NCBI GenBank assembly: GCA_020466095.1
Contig: CM035807.1
Span: forward strand, 106,345,227 to 106,409,226
From: Chlorops oryzae
Lineage: Eukaryota > Arthropoda > Insecta > Diptera > Chloropidae
Length of the DNA: 64,000 bases
Reading direction: 5' to 3'
The first letter of the stretch is position 1. Each line of letters starts with the position of its first letter. The notes under the pieces were generated by a model. It saw only the letters and a list, made by a program, of their open reading frames with translations. It made no database searches and was not told where the DNA came from. Both the position numbers and the translations under genes were made by a program. Below are positions 47,265 to 58,049 of this stretch, one piece after another.

Positions 47265-48656
47265 AAAACAAGTAAGGGTGTTATAGTCAGGCAAACCTGA
47301 CAATAAAATACCCGACACAAATGTTCTTTTTAAACAGGTATTAAGACAAAATGTTCTGGATATTTTTAAGACATACAGGATCGTCATATGGCACCTCCAG
47401 TCCATTTTCTTTACGAACACCATCCTTTTGCCACGACCACTTTCAGAATTTTTCGTAGCTTCATAGATGGCTTAAATACGAGCTCGAATTTCATTGAAAT
47501 ATCTCGCAAAAATTCGTTTTTTTTATTTTCCTAACAGATCCTAGTACTGGAGGTACCCTTAAAATTGTCCATTGGTCCATTCTTGAGCTTGTTCTTACTC
47601 ATATCTCCTCCAACACGAATACAAAATTTTGTCAATAAAATTGAACTCCTTCGATAAGAAAACTGTTTACGGACAGACAGACAAATAGACAGATAGACAG
47701 ATAGAAAGATAGACAAGATAGACAGATAGACAGATAGAAAGATAGAAAGATAGAAGATAGAAAGATAGAAAGATAGAAAGAAAGATAGATCAGAAAGATA
47801 GAAAGATAGATAGATAGAAATAGAAATCATAGAAGATAGAAAATAGAAAGATAGACAGACAGAAGACAGACATAGACAGACAGAATAGACAGACAGTAAA
47901 GACAGATAGACAAGATAGACAGACAGATAGACAGATAGATAGACAGAAGATAGAACAGATAGAAACAGATAGACAACATAGAAGATAGACAGATAGAATA
48001 GACAGATAGAAAGACAGATAGACAGAAGATAGAAGAAGATAGAAAGATAGACAGATAGACAGAAGAAAGATAGACAGATAGAAAGATAGAAAGATAGAAT
48101 ATAGAATAGAAAGATAGAAAGATAGAAAGATAGACAGATAGAAAGATAGAAGACAGATAGAAAGATAGAAAGATAGAAATATAGAAAGATAGAAAGATAG
48201 AAAGATAGAAAGATAGAAAGATAGAAAGATAGAAAGATAGAAAGATAGAAAGATAGAAAGATAGAAAGATAGAAAGATAGAAAGATAGAAAGATAGAAAG
48301 ATAGAAGAAATGAAATAGATAGAAAGATAGAAAGATAGAAAGATAGAAAGATAGAAAGATAGAAAGATAGAAAGATAGAAAATAGAAATAGAAAGATAGA
48401 AAGATAGAAAGATAGAAAGATAGAAAGATAGAAAGATAGAAAGATAGAAAGATAGAAAGATAGAAAGATAGAAAGATAGAAAGATAGAAAGATAGAAAGA
48501 TAGACAGACAGACAGACGGATATTGTTTAACCGAATCTCTAGTGTTGTGATCATTTCTATACATATTGTGTATGAACTCTCTTGAAGGGTTCTTGGTGTT
48601 TGACACAACCGCACAAACGCATGATACTCTCGCCATACAGTGTGTTGAGTATAAAA
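47265..48656 (-). mobile_element. DINE-1/Helentron-like (HINE) copy with expanded core
   Basis: Reverse orientation. The 3' end lies at the left (AACAAGTAAGGGTGTTATAG and hairpin GTCAGGCAAACCTGAC, 47287-47302) and the 5' end at the right (GTGTTGAGTATAAAAGG, about 48640-48656). GTACTGGAGGTACCCTTAAA (47541) and ATGATACTCTCGCC correspond to blocks of the 6444 copy. The microsatellite core has grown to 850 bp (separate entry), making this the longest copy in the window. Confidence 0.82.
47671..48520 (-). repeat. 850-bp GATA-type microsatellite inside a HINE
   Basis: On the plus strand, GATAGAAA and GATAGACA units, with the 48180-48510 part nearly pure GATAGAAA. The outer edge is AGACAGACAGACGG, the GTCY core of the parent element. 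The long Y/L/S/I/F frames on the minus strand (303 and 269 residues) are products of this repeat and not proteins. Confidence 0.95.
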
Positions 48657-49061
48657 GGAAATTTTAAAATTTCTCAAATATAATAAATTGAAGTAGTTCA
48701 TGCGTTTTGTTGAGAAAGCTAAAAGGAAAAAAGATTTTTGTAGAACTCAACTGATGATGATTGCGGGACAACAACAAGGAGGTATTCTAGGATTTTTCGC
48801 TTGCTTGGAGTTGGTGAGATTTTCTAATGAACACCGGTTTCCTAATTGATTGTGAAGTTGTCGAGAAAGTCACACGAGCGAGCACTGAGCGCACTGAAGG
48901 AATTGCATGCTAGAACTTGATTCGAAATTTAGAAAATAAATAAAGAAATAATCAAATATAAGAGTAGAACGATACAGAAAACCTCTGAGAAAGAAAAATA
49001 CACATTCATTAAAAAAATAACAATTTTTTAGAGAAAAATAATTTTTTTGTACTTATACATG
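48657..49061. other. noncoding stretch, nothing recognised
   Basis: No feature seen apart from short A-rich runs. Confidence 0.4.
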
Positions 49062-49200
49062 GTCGAGTCTGGATAGTGTGAACCCCGGGTAGACTGAACA
49101 TATATGAATACATAGACTGAGGATTATATCATAAATAAAACTGATATTTTATCTCTATAAGACCTTCCGGAGAAGGACGTTCAAAAATATTAAAAATTTT
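49062..49200 (+). repeat. dispersed repeat family I, partial copy
   Basis: GGTCGAGTCTGGATAGTGTG, GACTGAGGATTATATCAT, GATATTTTATCTCTATAAG and GAAGGACGTTCAAAAAT match the family I series in the plus orientation, followed by a poly-T run. Confidence 0.65.
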
Positions 49201-51107
49201 TTTTTTCAACCAAGTAAATTTTTGAAGCACAGAGCAGTCACACCCATTGGTCTTAATTATTTAGTTGAACAATTGAAAGAAGAAAGTTAAATTGTCAGAT
49301 TCCTACCCAAAACTTGTGGCATTATTTAGACATTAATGTCCATCGAGGAAAAGGACTAGGCATAAGAACCCCTGCCGCACGTGCGCTCGTGTATTCTTCC
49401 TTCTATGATAGTGTGTAATTATCGAAGAGGATGACTTCATGCGTTGGACATTGACGAAGGCAGTTTGGCAGCCAACCAACCAATCACCTCCCCCAATTAT
49501 TCATACTAAGACGCACATTGCGTAATTCCATTTTACGCAATCAAACAAACTTCTTGCCTATTATACTTGTCATTTGTCGCTGCGCTGTCGCTATCTCTGT
49601 CGCTGGGGTGCCCCGTTAAGTGTCCTCTTGAAAATTTAATTTAATCAAAACGCCAAGCTAGGTCAAGCCTACAAATCAATCTCAGCTCGCAAGACAAGTA
49701 CCAGCGGGGATATGCATGCACACAGTACACAGAACATGTTACCCCCGCCCCTTAAAATTGTCCCTTTGTTACTTCGGCAGAGAGAAAAAGTGAAAAGTAG
49801 AAAGCACAAAAAAAAAAAAAAATGAAAAAAGAAAAGAAAAAGCACAATGATAAACTGCGTAGGAAAAAATTAAATTCAAGCTTGCCTTCATCGTCGCCTC
49901 TCGTTTCCTTTCGTCTCATCTTGGCGAATGCAATGTTGATTAATGTGCAAACACGCACAGAATGTGTATGTGTGTGTGCGCGCATCCGGCATCGTAATCA
50001 TTGGCTTCTGTTTCTACACACAATTCTATTGTGCTTCCTTTGACGCCTCGTCTCGCTCGTCTCACTCGTCGTCTTTAAGATTATTTGCTCGCCTTTAAGG
50101 ACAATTTTGACAATTTCCTTTGTGGATTACGAAGCACGGAGGATATACATATGTATGTATGGTATGTATGAATGTGCTATATGTTTGTACATACATCTCT
50201 GTGTAAAAGGTTACTTCTTCATATGATGTCGAACATGTTTAAGCAGGAATTCACTACGATATGTCCCACATGTGCATCTAGTCAAATGTTTGTATTTACG
50301 ATTTCGTTTCATACGCTCGAATTGCCATCGAAGCGTTTAGCAATTTTATATGTCCTTTTATCCAATTTTCTTAGAATTTTCGTTCACCCCAGCTGCAGTT
50401 TGTCAATTCCCCCCCTCTTTCAGTTTGGCGTTTTTTTTCTTTCTTTCTAACCGTTCTTCTGTTTTCCTATTTTGTGTGTGGAACGAAATCTCGCCATTTC
50501 GAAAGATTTATGCCCATATGCTAAGTACATGTTTTGACCTTAAATCCTTGTTGCCTAATGTCCGTTTCCGCCCTGGTCTTTTACTTTCAGTATTCAGTAT
50601 GGACACACACACATGTATATATATATATTTTTTTTTTATTGTAAGTTTCTAGATCGCTTTTGTTCTTCTTTTTTTGAATCTTTTTTCTGTTCCGTTGCTT
50701 GTTCTTCTATTTGGTTTCCTTCGAAATTAATATTGATTTGATTTTCGTTGGTGTTAGTTCCGTTTTTCCGCTCTCGTGCTTATGCTTTTATTTTGGGGGG
50801 TCCCCATTTTGAAGGGATGTCCTTTTTATTTACTTATTTTGTTGTTGTTGTGAAGTCTTGGAATTTGCTCTGAAAAAAGTTGATGGCATTTTAATTTGAT
50901 AATGAAATGCTTGTGCGCTTAAATGTTTGAAATGAAAGTAAATATATTTACATTAAAATTGGCGAGGATATTTTTCTTCAGTAACAATTATGGCTAATGG
51001 TTCATGCTCAGATATGGTAAATAGTAATAGTCTTTATCCTACATATAATACTGTACTGTATGTAAAAAAATAGCTGCAATCTCGTAAAGTGTGAGAGTGA
51101 CAACCAC
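49201..51107. other. noncoding stretch, nothing recognised
   Basis: A run (49808-49823), TGTGTG run near 49962-49980, TATATA/poly-T near 50617-50638, GTT run (50841-50852). No supported gene. Confidence 0.45.
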
Positions 51108-51240
51108 GGTCGAGTCTCGGTTGTGTTAGCTCAGGAAATCTCGATAGAGTGAACACCTCGCTGGTGTGAGCACATGGACTCAGGGTTATCCAACACATAA
51201 CGTTGGTATTTTATCTTTTCGCGAGAAGGCCGTTCAAAAA
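51108..51240 (+). repeat. dispersed repeat family I, partial copy
   Basis: CGGTCGAGTCTCGG, GAGTGAACACCTCGCTGGTG, GACTCAGGGTTATCCAACA, TTTTCGCGAGAAGGCCGTTC. It is the clearest plus-strand copy of the unit whose reverse occurs at 7430-7600 and 61170-61290. Confidence 0.7.
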
Positions 51241-51885
51241 TCATTATTAGAACGTAAGAAACAAGATTCCCTTATTGAATTTTTTCCCCCCACAACACAT
51301 TAGATTTTTTACTGAAAGTTTTTTTGTTAACATTCCATGCAATTCTGACGGCCTCTGTGCCGTAGTTCGTTAAGATGCCAACTTAAGAAGCGAGAGGTTA
51401 TGGGTTCAACTTCTAGCTAAAGTTGTGCACACAGAAAAATATGACCACATAAAATCAATAAGATCCCCTTATTGAGCGATTTTATAGAGAAATCTTCTTA
51501 AACTATATGAACGATGTGCTTTTTCCATACAGAAAGCTCTTTGAATGCATAGACGAAATCTAATTGAAACATTTTAATAGATATCCCCATATATTTTGTG
51601 TGAATATCTCATTATTTCTGTTGAAGAATATGGAAAACTTCTTGATATATTCAAATAATAAGGTGAGCATATCAATCAAACTATGTGACATTCTTATAAA
51701 AGTGACCTTTTGATAAGTTATCCTTATCGCTTTAAGAAGAAGCCTTTTTAATATAAAAAGCAAGACTTATTGATTTAAAAAAGTATATGAATTCCGTATT
51801 CATTCCATAGTTTAAAAAGACAGACCAGTTTTTTTTTTGCACTTACATTGATATAATCAATCTGGCAAGGCCTGAAATCATATCT

Positions 51886-51955
51886 CGCAATGGCGTAGTT
51901 GAAGTGTGCTAGACTTGAAATCTGGAAGGTCCGAGTTCGAACCCCGCCGCAGGCG
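51886..51955 (+). other. tRNA-like module B1
   Basis: A-box TGGCGTAGTTGAAGTGTGC; anticodon arm CTAGA-CTTGAAA-TCTGG with five pairs (including a G-U) and a serine-type TGA anticodon loop; B-box CCGAGTTCGAACCCCG. It is the best-formed module of the set. The acceptor stem and the serine variable arm are missing. Confidence 0.7.
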
Positions 51956-52223
51956 AAAGAAGTTGTGTAAAAATTGAGGATAAACAGGCAAGTAAATTTC
52001 GAGGGGAAAAATACGGGGAGCAGAAGTAAGTTGGACACGAACCAATAAAAACAAGTTGCTTTCGTCAGGTCTTCCGAAACGTCACGCATAATCTCTTTCA
52101 AGATATTCCTATAGAATCTTTTTTTTAAATTTTTTAAGCATAAAAACTTTGGTAAAATCTTTTATTTCCCAGTTTTTCGAATAATGTAAATGTTAAATTA
52201 TCTACTTTTCCAAAAAAAAAAAA

Positions 52224-52262
52224 CGACGCTCGCTGGAGCAGGGACCGAACCCGCCGACCTGA
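52224..52262 (-). other. tRNA-like module B2, truncated
   Basis: Minus strand: AGGTCGGCGGGTTCGGTCCC with a B-box-like GGTTCGGTCCC. The A-box part is not found. It lies in convergent orientation to B1. Confidence 0.5.
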
Positions 52263-52576
52263 TTTTTTATTGCAAGAATTCATATCAAAATGATAAGTTA
52301 TCTTCTTGACTTTTCGTTCAATTTTTCGTTAAAATAAACAAGTTTTTCTCAATGGTTTCAATAAGACAATCTTTTTGGATAAAAACCATAGAGAAATCTT
52401 ATTGTTTTTCTTCCATTTTATGTGGTATCGTTTTCTCTGTGTGGTTGTTTGTTTCGTTTTTCTGTTTCTCTTTTTCTTTGTTTTGTCATTATTCGTGCCA
52501 TCACAAAAGGCCCATGTTAGGCCTAGGTGTGTCACCCTTGGCGGCAGCCATACTACCCTAAGCTACATGCAACTCT

Positions 52577-55500
52577 ATGTGGATATAAGAACCAAATTGA
52601 ACTAACATAGATCGATCCTCGACAGTGCGAAAAACCCCGTTAACATGAACAGACTTTTAAAAAATTATTTCACTCTATCCAGAGTAGGCTGTGTATTCGT
52701 TCTTCTTAAATTCTCAAAAATCTTCCAAAAATTCGACACTTTTGAAGTCGGTGTCCATGTTTATACCGGAAACTATGTTAGGGTGTAATCAGCTACTGTC
52801 GCACTTACATTGCACAACAAAGGGTATAGACTATAAGATAGAAAAAAAAATCCTTAAAAATATTGCCTTTAGCTTCTTCTGCTTCTTCTTGAATGATTCA
52901 AGTTTCCCGGCCTATCCCGGGATCTGCAAAACGCGAACCAGTTCCTCCATATTGTTCTGTCGGTTGTCTGCAAACTTGTATGTTTAGCGTGTAACCCTTT
53001 TTTGACTTCAGCTATTTAAATTAATTGAAAAGAATTGTGCGAAGTTGGATATAAATTCCAAAAACGTCATTCAAAGTTCGACTTCTTTATCCTTTGCTAT
53101 CAAGTCGTCGTCACTCATATTTGCTATCAAAGTTTGCCAACTAGGCGGCAAAGGATGCTTGCTAGTTGGACTCGGCAATGCAACTCGTGCGATTTCAAAT
53201 GCGCTTTCGAATAAAAGTATATTTGCCCATGTCATTAAATTAGATCCGAACGAATATCTAGACCACGAAATAAAAGCTTTTCGGTGTTAAAGTCCACATA
53301 TACATACATAAGTCAACAAAATCCGAATATCGATATCGAATTATCCAGACTTTGGACGCCAGAGACTGAGCTCAATCTGAGCTAAATAAATTTCCGAAGT
53401 CCTAGTGGGTGTGTGCGAGTGCGTGTCAGTCTGTTCGGGTGTCTGTCCACCCACAAAATGGTGCAAGTATTGTGGTCGATTTGACTTTTCACATTGCCAT
53501 TCGTATGCATATCCATTTCCATTACCATTGGCCGCAGGACTCTCAACTATTTCGAATGAAATAAGAAACCGATAAATACACTCACGCAACGCAGCGCAGC
53601 GCAATGCAACGCAGCCATCTCGCATGCGGTTTTTAAACCCAAACAGCAAACTGATGCTTCGGCTGCTGCCGTTGATGGAATTCGAGTATTGAAAACGCCG
53701 TCAATTGTTCCGATTTCATTCGATTCGATTTGAATCGAATCGAATCGATCCCATCCGATCCGATCCCGTCGGAATCGCATCGAATCGAGTGCATTTAAAG
53801 AGGCCAAATGATGCTCGCTGTCTCGTGTAAAGTCATTTGGTTGTGCAGGCCGAATTCCATTAAGCGACAACCGCAATACATCAGAGAGGAAGAGCATGAG
53901 AAGGACGCAGTGATAGAGGACGCAAAGACAAGAGCACAGTTGATTGCAATAACGAGACGCATTGTGTCGAACATTGGCGGCGCAATTGTGGCATAGAGAA
54001 ATATACCTATGTACGGCGTGTGTATTCTGTAGAAAATGTCACTTTTCTGCTTTTTCCATTTGAGCTATCGATGCGTTTAAACCAAAACAGAAATCAAAGT
54101 CGAACGATTCCGTTTCGCACATTTAAAAAGGGCGGCCCAAGTCTTTAGGAAGTACATAGTTGCCTACCGCATTTCAGTTTGCCAGGCTCTCAATGTGTGG
54201 CATTCTCCAACGAGTCGTATCGAATTGTATTGGCAACACTCTATGTCTACGCGTGAATAAATGTAAATGCTTTCGAGCCCCCATTCCGACAAGAAGAAAA
54301 AAAAAAAAAAAAAAAAAAAAAAACAAATGGGTGGTAGTGGTGGATGTGGCTGAAACTGACGTCCCCCAATGGCCAACTTACAAATACGTCGCTTATCTAG
54401 ACATATGTGTCGTCCGTGTCGGGTGCTTAAGTCGGCTGCCGTTTTCGACTGATGGCTGGGTGGCTGGCTGGATGTCGTCCCGGCTTTTGGGGTCGTTGTG
54501 ATTTTATCAATTCAATGAAAGCAGAATAAAATCACAACAAATGCAAATACCGTTAATGTATTGGGTTTTCTCTGTGAACGGATATCGCATGGGTGGCGCG
54601 CGTGTGGACGAGGGTGGCTGATTGCATAGTTGCAATTGCTTTCGAGAGTGTGTGTGTGTGTGTGTCGCGCGCTGCGTATGTGAGTTGAGTTTTTTGTGGT
54701 TGCGCATACGACACGCAGGCCAAATTTTTTTTTTTTTTTCGTAAAGAATTCTGTGCTCTGCTGCTATCTCGCATCACTTCGTTTGTTGGATTTGTTTCAA
54801 TATGGAACGGAATTCAATATTTCTCATTGTTTCCGTTTTTATGCGAAAAAATTTGCAATTTTTTTAATTGCTTTTTACGGTGAGTTTTTTATATATCGAT
54901 ATACTCGTATAATTTTTTTTTTTTTTTTGGTTTGTTTTTCTTTTTGTCGGAATGCGATTTTTCGCTCTTTGACTTTTGTGTTGCTTTTTATCTGCGTAAA
55001 TTGTATTGAGAACATCGTTCGATGTTCATTTAAGAAATTGTATATTTTTACACACCATATTTACTCCTCGCAAAATGTAAAGCTTTTAAAACATTACCCG
55101 TTGTTTGTCTTTATTGGAAGTTCCTTCAGTCAACATGAATTTAAAGAGGAATAAACTATTGAAATTTTAAAAGGTACCTATTTAAAGTAATATGAAACTG
55201 GAAATATGGGTAAACATTTTTGAAATTAGGCACGGCATCTTCTTTACTGTTAAGGTTCCTTATTCTGAAAGGGCCACAAAAATGCCATACATTTGTAAAT
55301 AAATAAAATCTGTTAAAATCCAATTTCATTGGAGAACATAAAAGGCATATCTGTTTCTTGTATTATTCTGCCATTTTAAACTAGGACCTTCATTTCGTGT
55401 GTGCTCAAGACTCTCGGCATCATCATGCACATAAATACTTGACTGTGTCTGTTTTACTATAGATATAATATAGAATCTTTGAAATACACTGTTAGCGGGA

Positions 55501-55635
55501 ATCTTCCCCTTACATTAAAAGGCTTTATGATCTCAGTGAGAAAGAATTCTTTTCTAAAGAATATTAGGGATCTTAAGATTAATTAGAGCTGGAAAGTGAC
55601 AGCAAAGTTTTTAAGGGGCCTTTTGGGACCCAGGT
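52577..55635. other. noncoding stretch with a TCGAA palindrome and simple repeats
   Basis: 53718-53745 forms a hairpin ATTCGATTCGATT / AATCGAATCGAAT within a wider TCGAA/CCGATC-rich block (53700-53790). GCGCAGCGCAATGCAACGCA tandem near 53585-53615; A run (54296-54323); GT run (54648-54664). Frames at 53045-53290 and 53808-53996 are unrecognised. Confidence 0.5.
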
Positions 55636-55740
55636 TTTGTGTTTAGAAGATTTCAAAATTAAGTTTTAGCAATTTTTGGCCTTGTTTCGAGACGTTCAGG
55701 GGAATATTCCCCTTAAAAACTGGCAAAAGTGACGAAATAT
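55636..55740 (+). repeat. dispersed repeat family J, copy 2
   Basis: GAAGATTTCAAAATTAAGTT … TTTTGGCCTTGTTTCGAGAC … CAGGGGAATATTCCCCTTAA aligns with 10780-10880. Confidence 0.65.
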
Positions 55741-56810
55741 CTTTTAAAATAGCTGGAAAAATCTCGTAAAATTCGAAAAATCCTCAATAAAATTACCACT
55801 GACTATGAAAATTTCTACTCAATATCGATTAATCGATCATCGCCATACTTAAGACATTCCTTATAAACTAGTTGAGTGCTTCATGGTATCACTTCAATTC
55901 ATCCCCTTCCCAGGCACATTTTTAGTTAATTACATGCAAAATTTAATAAAGTAGATAATAAATATTCCTCAGTTAAGAAAAATTGATCCAATTTTATTTT
56001 TCAATTTGAGTGATGTGTGAAAATTTATTTTCAATTTATATTTTATTAAAAAAAATGCTCGCATGAAATTCAAATATGATAGTTTTTCATGGAATTTCAT
56101 GGAATTTCACGGAATTTAAGAAATCCGATGTTCGTCGTTATACCGAATGATTTGAGTAATTAACATGTCTAATTGATTTGGCTTTAAATAATTGAGCATT
56201 ATGAGATATTTACTAAAAATAATTTAATCAATAAACACTAGATTTTCTGATTGATTTTTCTCCACTTCGTTTAAATCAAAAATTAAATGAAATAATAAAT
56301 CACGTTCTCGCACGTGGGATATTTTCGATAATATTTTATGGTTTTTGCTTTTGCTGGGATGTCATTACGTTACGGTTGGATTTCATAGTTGAATGTGATT
56401 GCTTAGAGATTAAAAATCATATCGGACATGGTGAAGTGGATTGAGGCTATTCAATTTTAGAGAGCGGTTGGTCATTTTGGCATAGCTACTGGGCATGACA
56501 TCGACTGACATTAGATGATATGTGCATTTGTTTTTACTAAATAAGACCCTACACTCTGCGACATTAATACCCCGAAGACGTGTTCCTTTAAGTCTGAAAT
56601 TTACTTCCAATTTAATATGCAACGATCATGTCTACATATTATCACTTTCCGGACTTCCAATAACAACTTCCGTAATTCTTAAATTCGAGCATAAGGTCAA
56701 TAAGGTCCATTCTAATTGTGATTTTTCTGATTGCTAAAAAATTAGCAAGACACAATTTCACTTAAAGAAAATATAATTAAAATTTCTTTTGAATAAAAAA
56801 TTGATATTAA
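55741..56810. other. AT-rich noncoding stretch
   Basis: It holds a triple TCATGGAATT/TCACGGAATT repeat at 56087-56117. Otherwise nothing is recognised. Confidence 0.4.
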
Positions 56811-57032
56811 AATAAATAAATTAGGTTAGGTTAGGTACCTACATAAGTGTGCCTGCCACCGTTACGGGTGACACATTTAGGCCTCACATGTCCCCATTGT
56901 GACACCTCGAATAATGGTGTAAAAAATAAACAGAAATAGAAAACAAACATCCACGACCTCAGCTGGGAGTTGAGCGCAAAGCCTCTCGCCTCCTAAGTTG
57001 GCATCTCAACCAACTACGGCACAGAGGCTGTC
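56811..57032 (-). mobile_element. tRNA-derived SINE, uninterrupted copy
   Basis: Reverse orientation. The head at the right (57032 leftwards) reads GACAGCCTCTGTGCCGTAGT, TGGTTGAGATGCC, CAACTTAGGAGGCGAGAGG, TTGCGCTCAACTCCC. The body follows: GGTCGTGGATGTTTGTTTTC, ATTATTCGAGGTGTCACAAT, AGGCCTAAATGTGTCACCCG. The tail is CCTAACCTAACCTAA then TTTATTTATTTT. The B-box has decayed (GCTCAACTCCC). It is the reference for the copy split by element B. Confidence 0.8.
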
Positions 57033-58049
57033 AAGAATTTTATTCAATTTTATTACTCTTATTTACGCACTGACATTAAAATTTTTTTTTTTTTATGTCT
57101 GTCCCAAAATGGGTGAATCTTTTTAAAATCAAGTATGGCGGCAACTTTTATACAATTTCGAAACATGGGCTCTTTACTCAGGCTCCCCAACTCATGAGAC
57201 ACGGCCCCAAAAAGGCTTAACATTTGTAGAAAGTTCTGCCAAAATGAACGAAGAGATTTTATATTTAATTTTTTAAGCGAAATTCCTGACTTACCTACTC
57301 ATAACAATTTTTCTCGCATCGCTTTGACAACCCTGTGTGTGTCATGTCGTGTACATGAGTATTAAAGAAATTTCATATAACTTGGCTAAGGGGGATATTT
57401 ATAATTTAAACATTCATTAGTACCCTCGCGGCTTATGAGCGGAAATTTATTAATTCAGCATTAAATTGAACATTAATTTGTTAAATTATAAAAGTTTCGA
57501 GTCCGATGCAGCGAAAGAGAAAGAGAGAACGGAAGGCTGTAATGGCCGGCAACACGAATTTGTATCACATTTCACAATTGTGGCAACGAACTTTTCCCCA
57601 TGAATAAACCCGAATGAGCAATTATTTTATAATTCTTTTTATGCTTTTCCATTCAACATTTTTACTTTTTGGTGTTTTTGTTGTTGTTGGTTCTTGATTT
57701 CACCATTTTTTGTTGGATCTTTTTTTTTGCTTTTAAATTTAAAAAATTTTAAATTGACAATAATTGCTACGCGTCCGAACGCGCTGTATAATTACGCGGT
57801 TAATCTCGGCTTAATTGAAATGAAATAAATAAAATTATTTTTCAAGCGAATGATTAAACTCTACTGCTGTACCTCAGCGGAGGGAGACAAACCAGACGAC
57901 CTATCGTATTTTATTGTTTGATGATTTACCGAGCAGTTGAGACCGATTAAGTACCCACCCACCTTCTGGTTAACAGACGATAAAAGGGCTCTAGCTGTTT
58001 TGTTTGGTGTCCTTTTTCCATATAGAAATTGTTTTCAAAGAACATAATA
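57033..58049. other. noncoding stretch, nothing recognised
   Basis: GTT and poly-T runs near 57678-57728. No supported feature. Confidence 0.4.

Larger units (their letters stand above)
51428..52443. mobile_element. element B: CACACAG-TIR element with two tRNA-like modules
   Basis: Left end CACACAGAAAAATATGACCA (51428). Right end, in reverse, CACACAGAGAAAACGATACC (from 52443). Both lead into ACATAAAAT and AT-rich AAGATTTCTC/AAATCTTC repeats, as in element A. It interrupts a SINE whose other copy gives the empty site. Joining the SINE halves leaves no surplus bases, or at most a GTG duplication. A forward tRNA-like module (51886) and a shorter reverse one (52224) face each other across ~268 bp. 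No ORF. Confidence 0.75.
51347..52565 (+). mobile_element. tRNA-derived SINE, split by element B
   Basis: Target-site duplications CATGCAATTCT (51336-51346) and CATGCAACTCT (52566-52576) flank the unit. The head (51347-51427) is tRNA-like: GCCGTAGTTCGTTAAGATGC (A-box), CAACTTAAGAAGCGAGAGG (arm), ATGGGTTCAACTTC (B-box). The body resumes after element B at 52444: GTTGTTTGTTTCGTTTTTCT, ATTATTCG, GGCCTAGGTGTGTCACCC, and ends ACTACCCTAAGCTA. Joined, the SINE is about 203 bp. It matches the reverse copy at 56811-57032 throughout. Confidence 0.85.

Noticed and set aside
48180..48510. CRISPR-like array
   Set aside because: Units are 8 bp with no spacers; it is a microsatellite in a fly genome.
47790..48701. 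303- and 269-residue open frames with repeated LSIFLSFY
   Set aside because: Direct translation of a GATA-type microsatellite; two frames read the same repeat.
51886..51955. Functional tRNA gene (serine-like)
   Set aside because: Acceptor stem and variable arm are absent, and it lies in the middle of a transposon; treated as a tRNA-like module.
52610..52690. Further family I copy
   Set aside because: Only short matches (GATCCTCGACAGTGCGAA, CACTCTATCCAGAG) to the family; too weak to annotate.
53045..53290. 81-residue frame with GGKGCLLVGLGNATRA
   Set aside because: The glycine-rich part faintly suggests a nucleotide-binding loop, but the frame begins at TTG, lacks any full motif and has no supporting exon signals.
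56821..56836. TTAGG repeats as an insect telomere or interstitial telomere
   Set aside because: Only three units, located at the 3' tail of a SINE; Diptera lack TTAGG telomeres.
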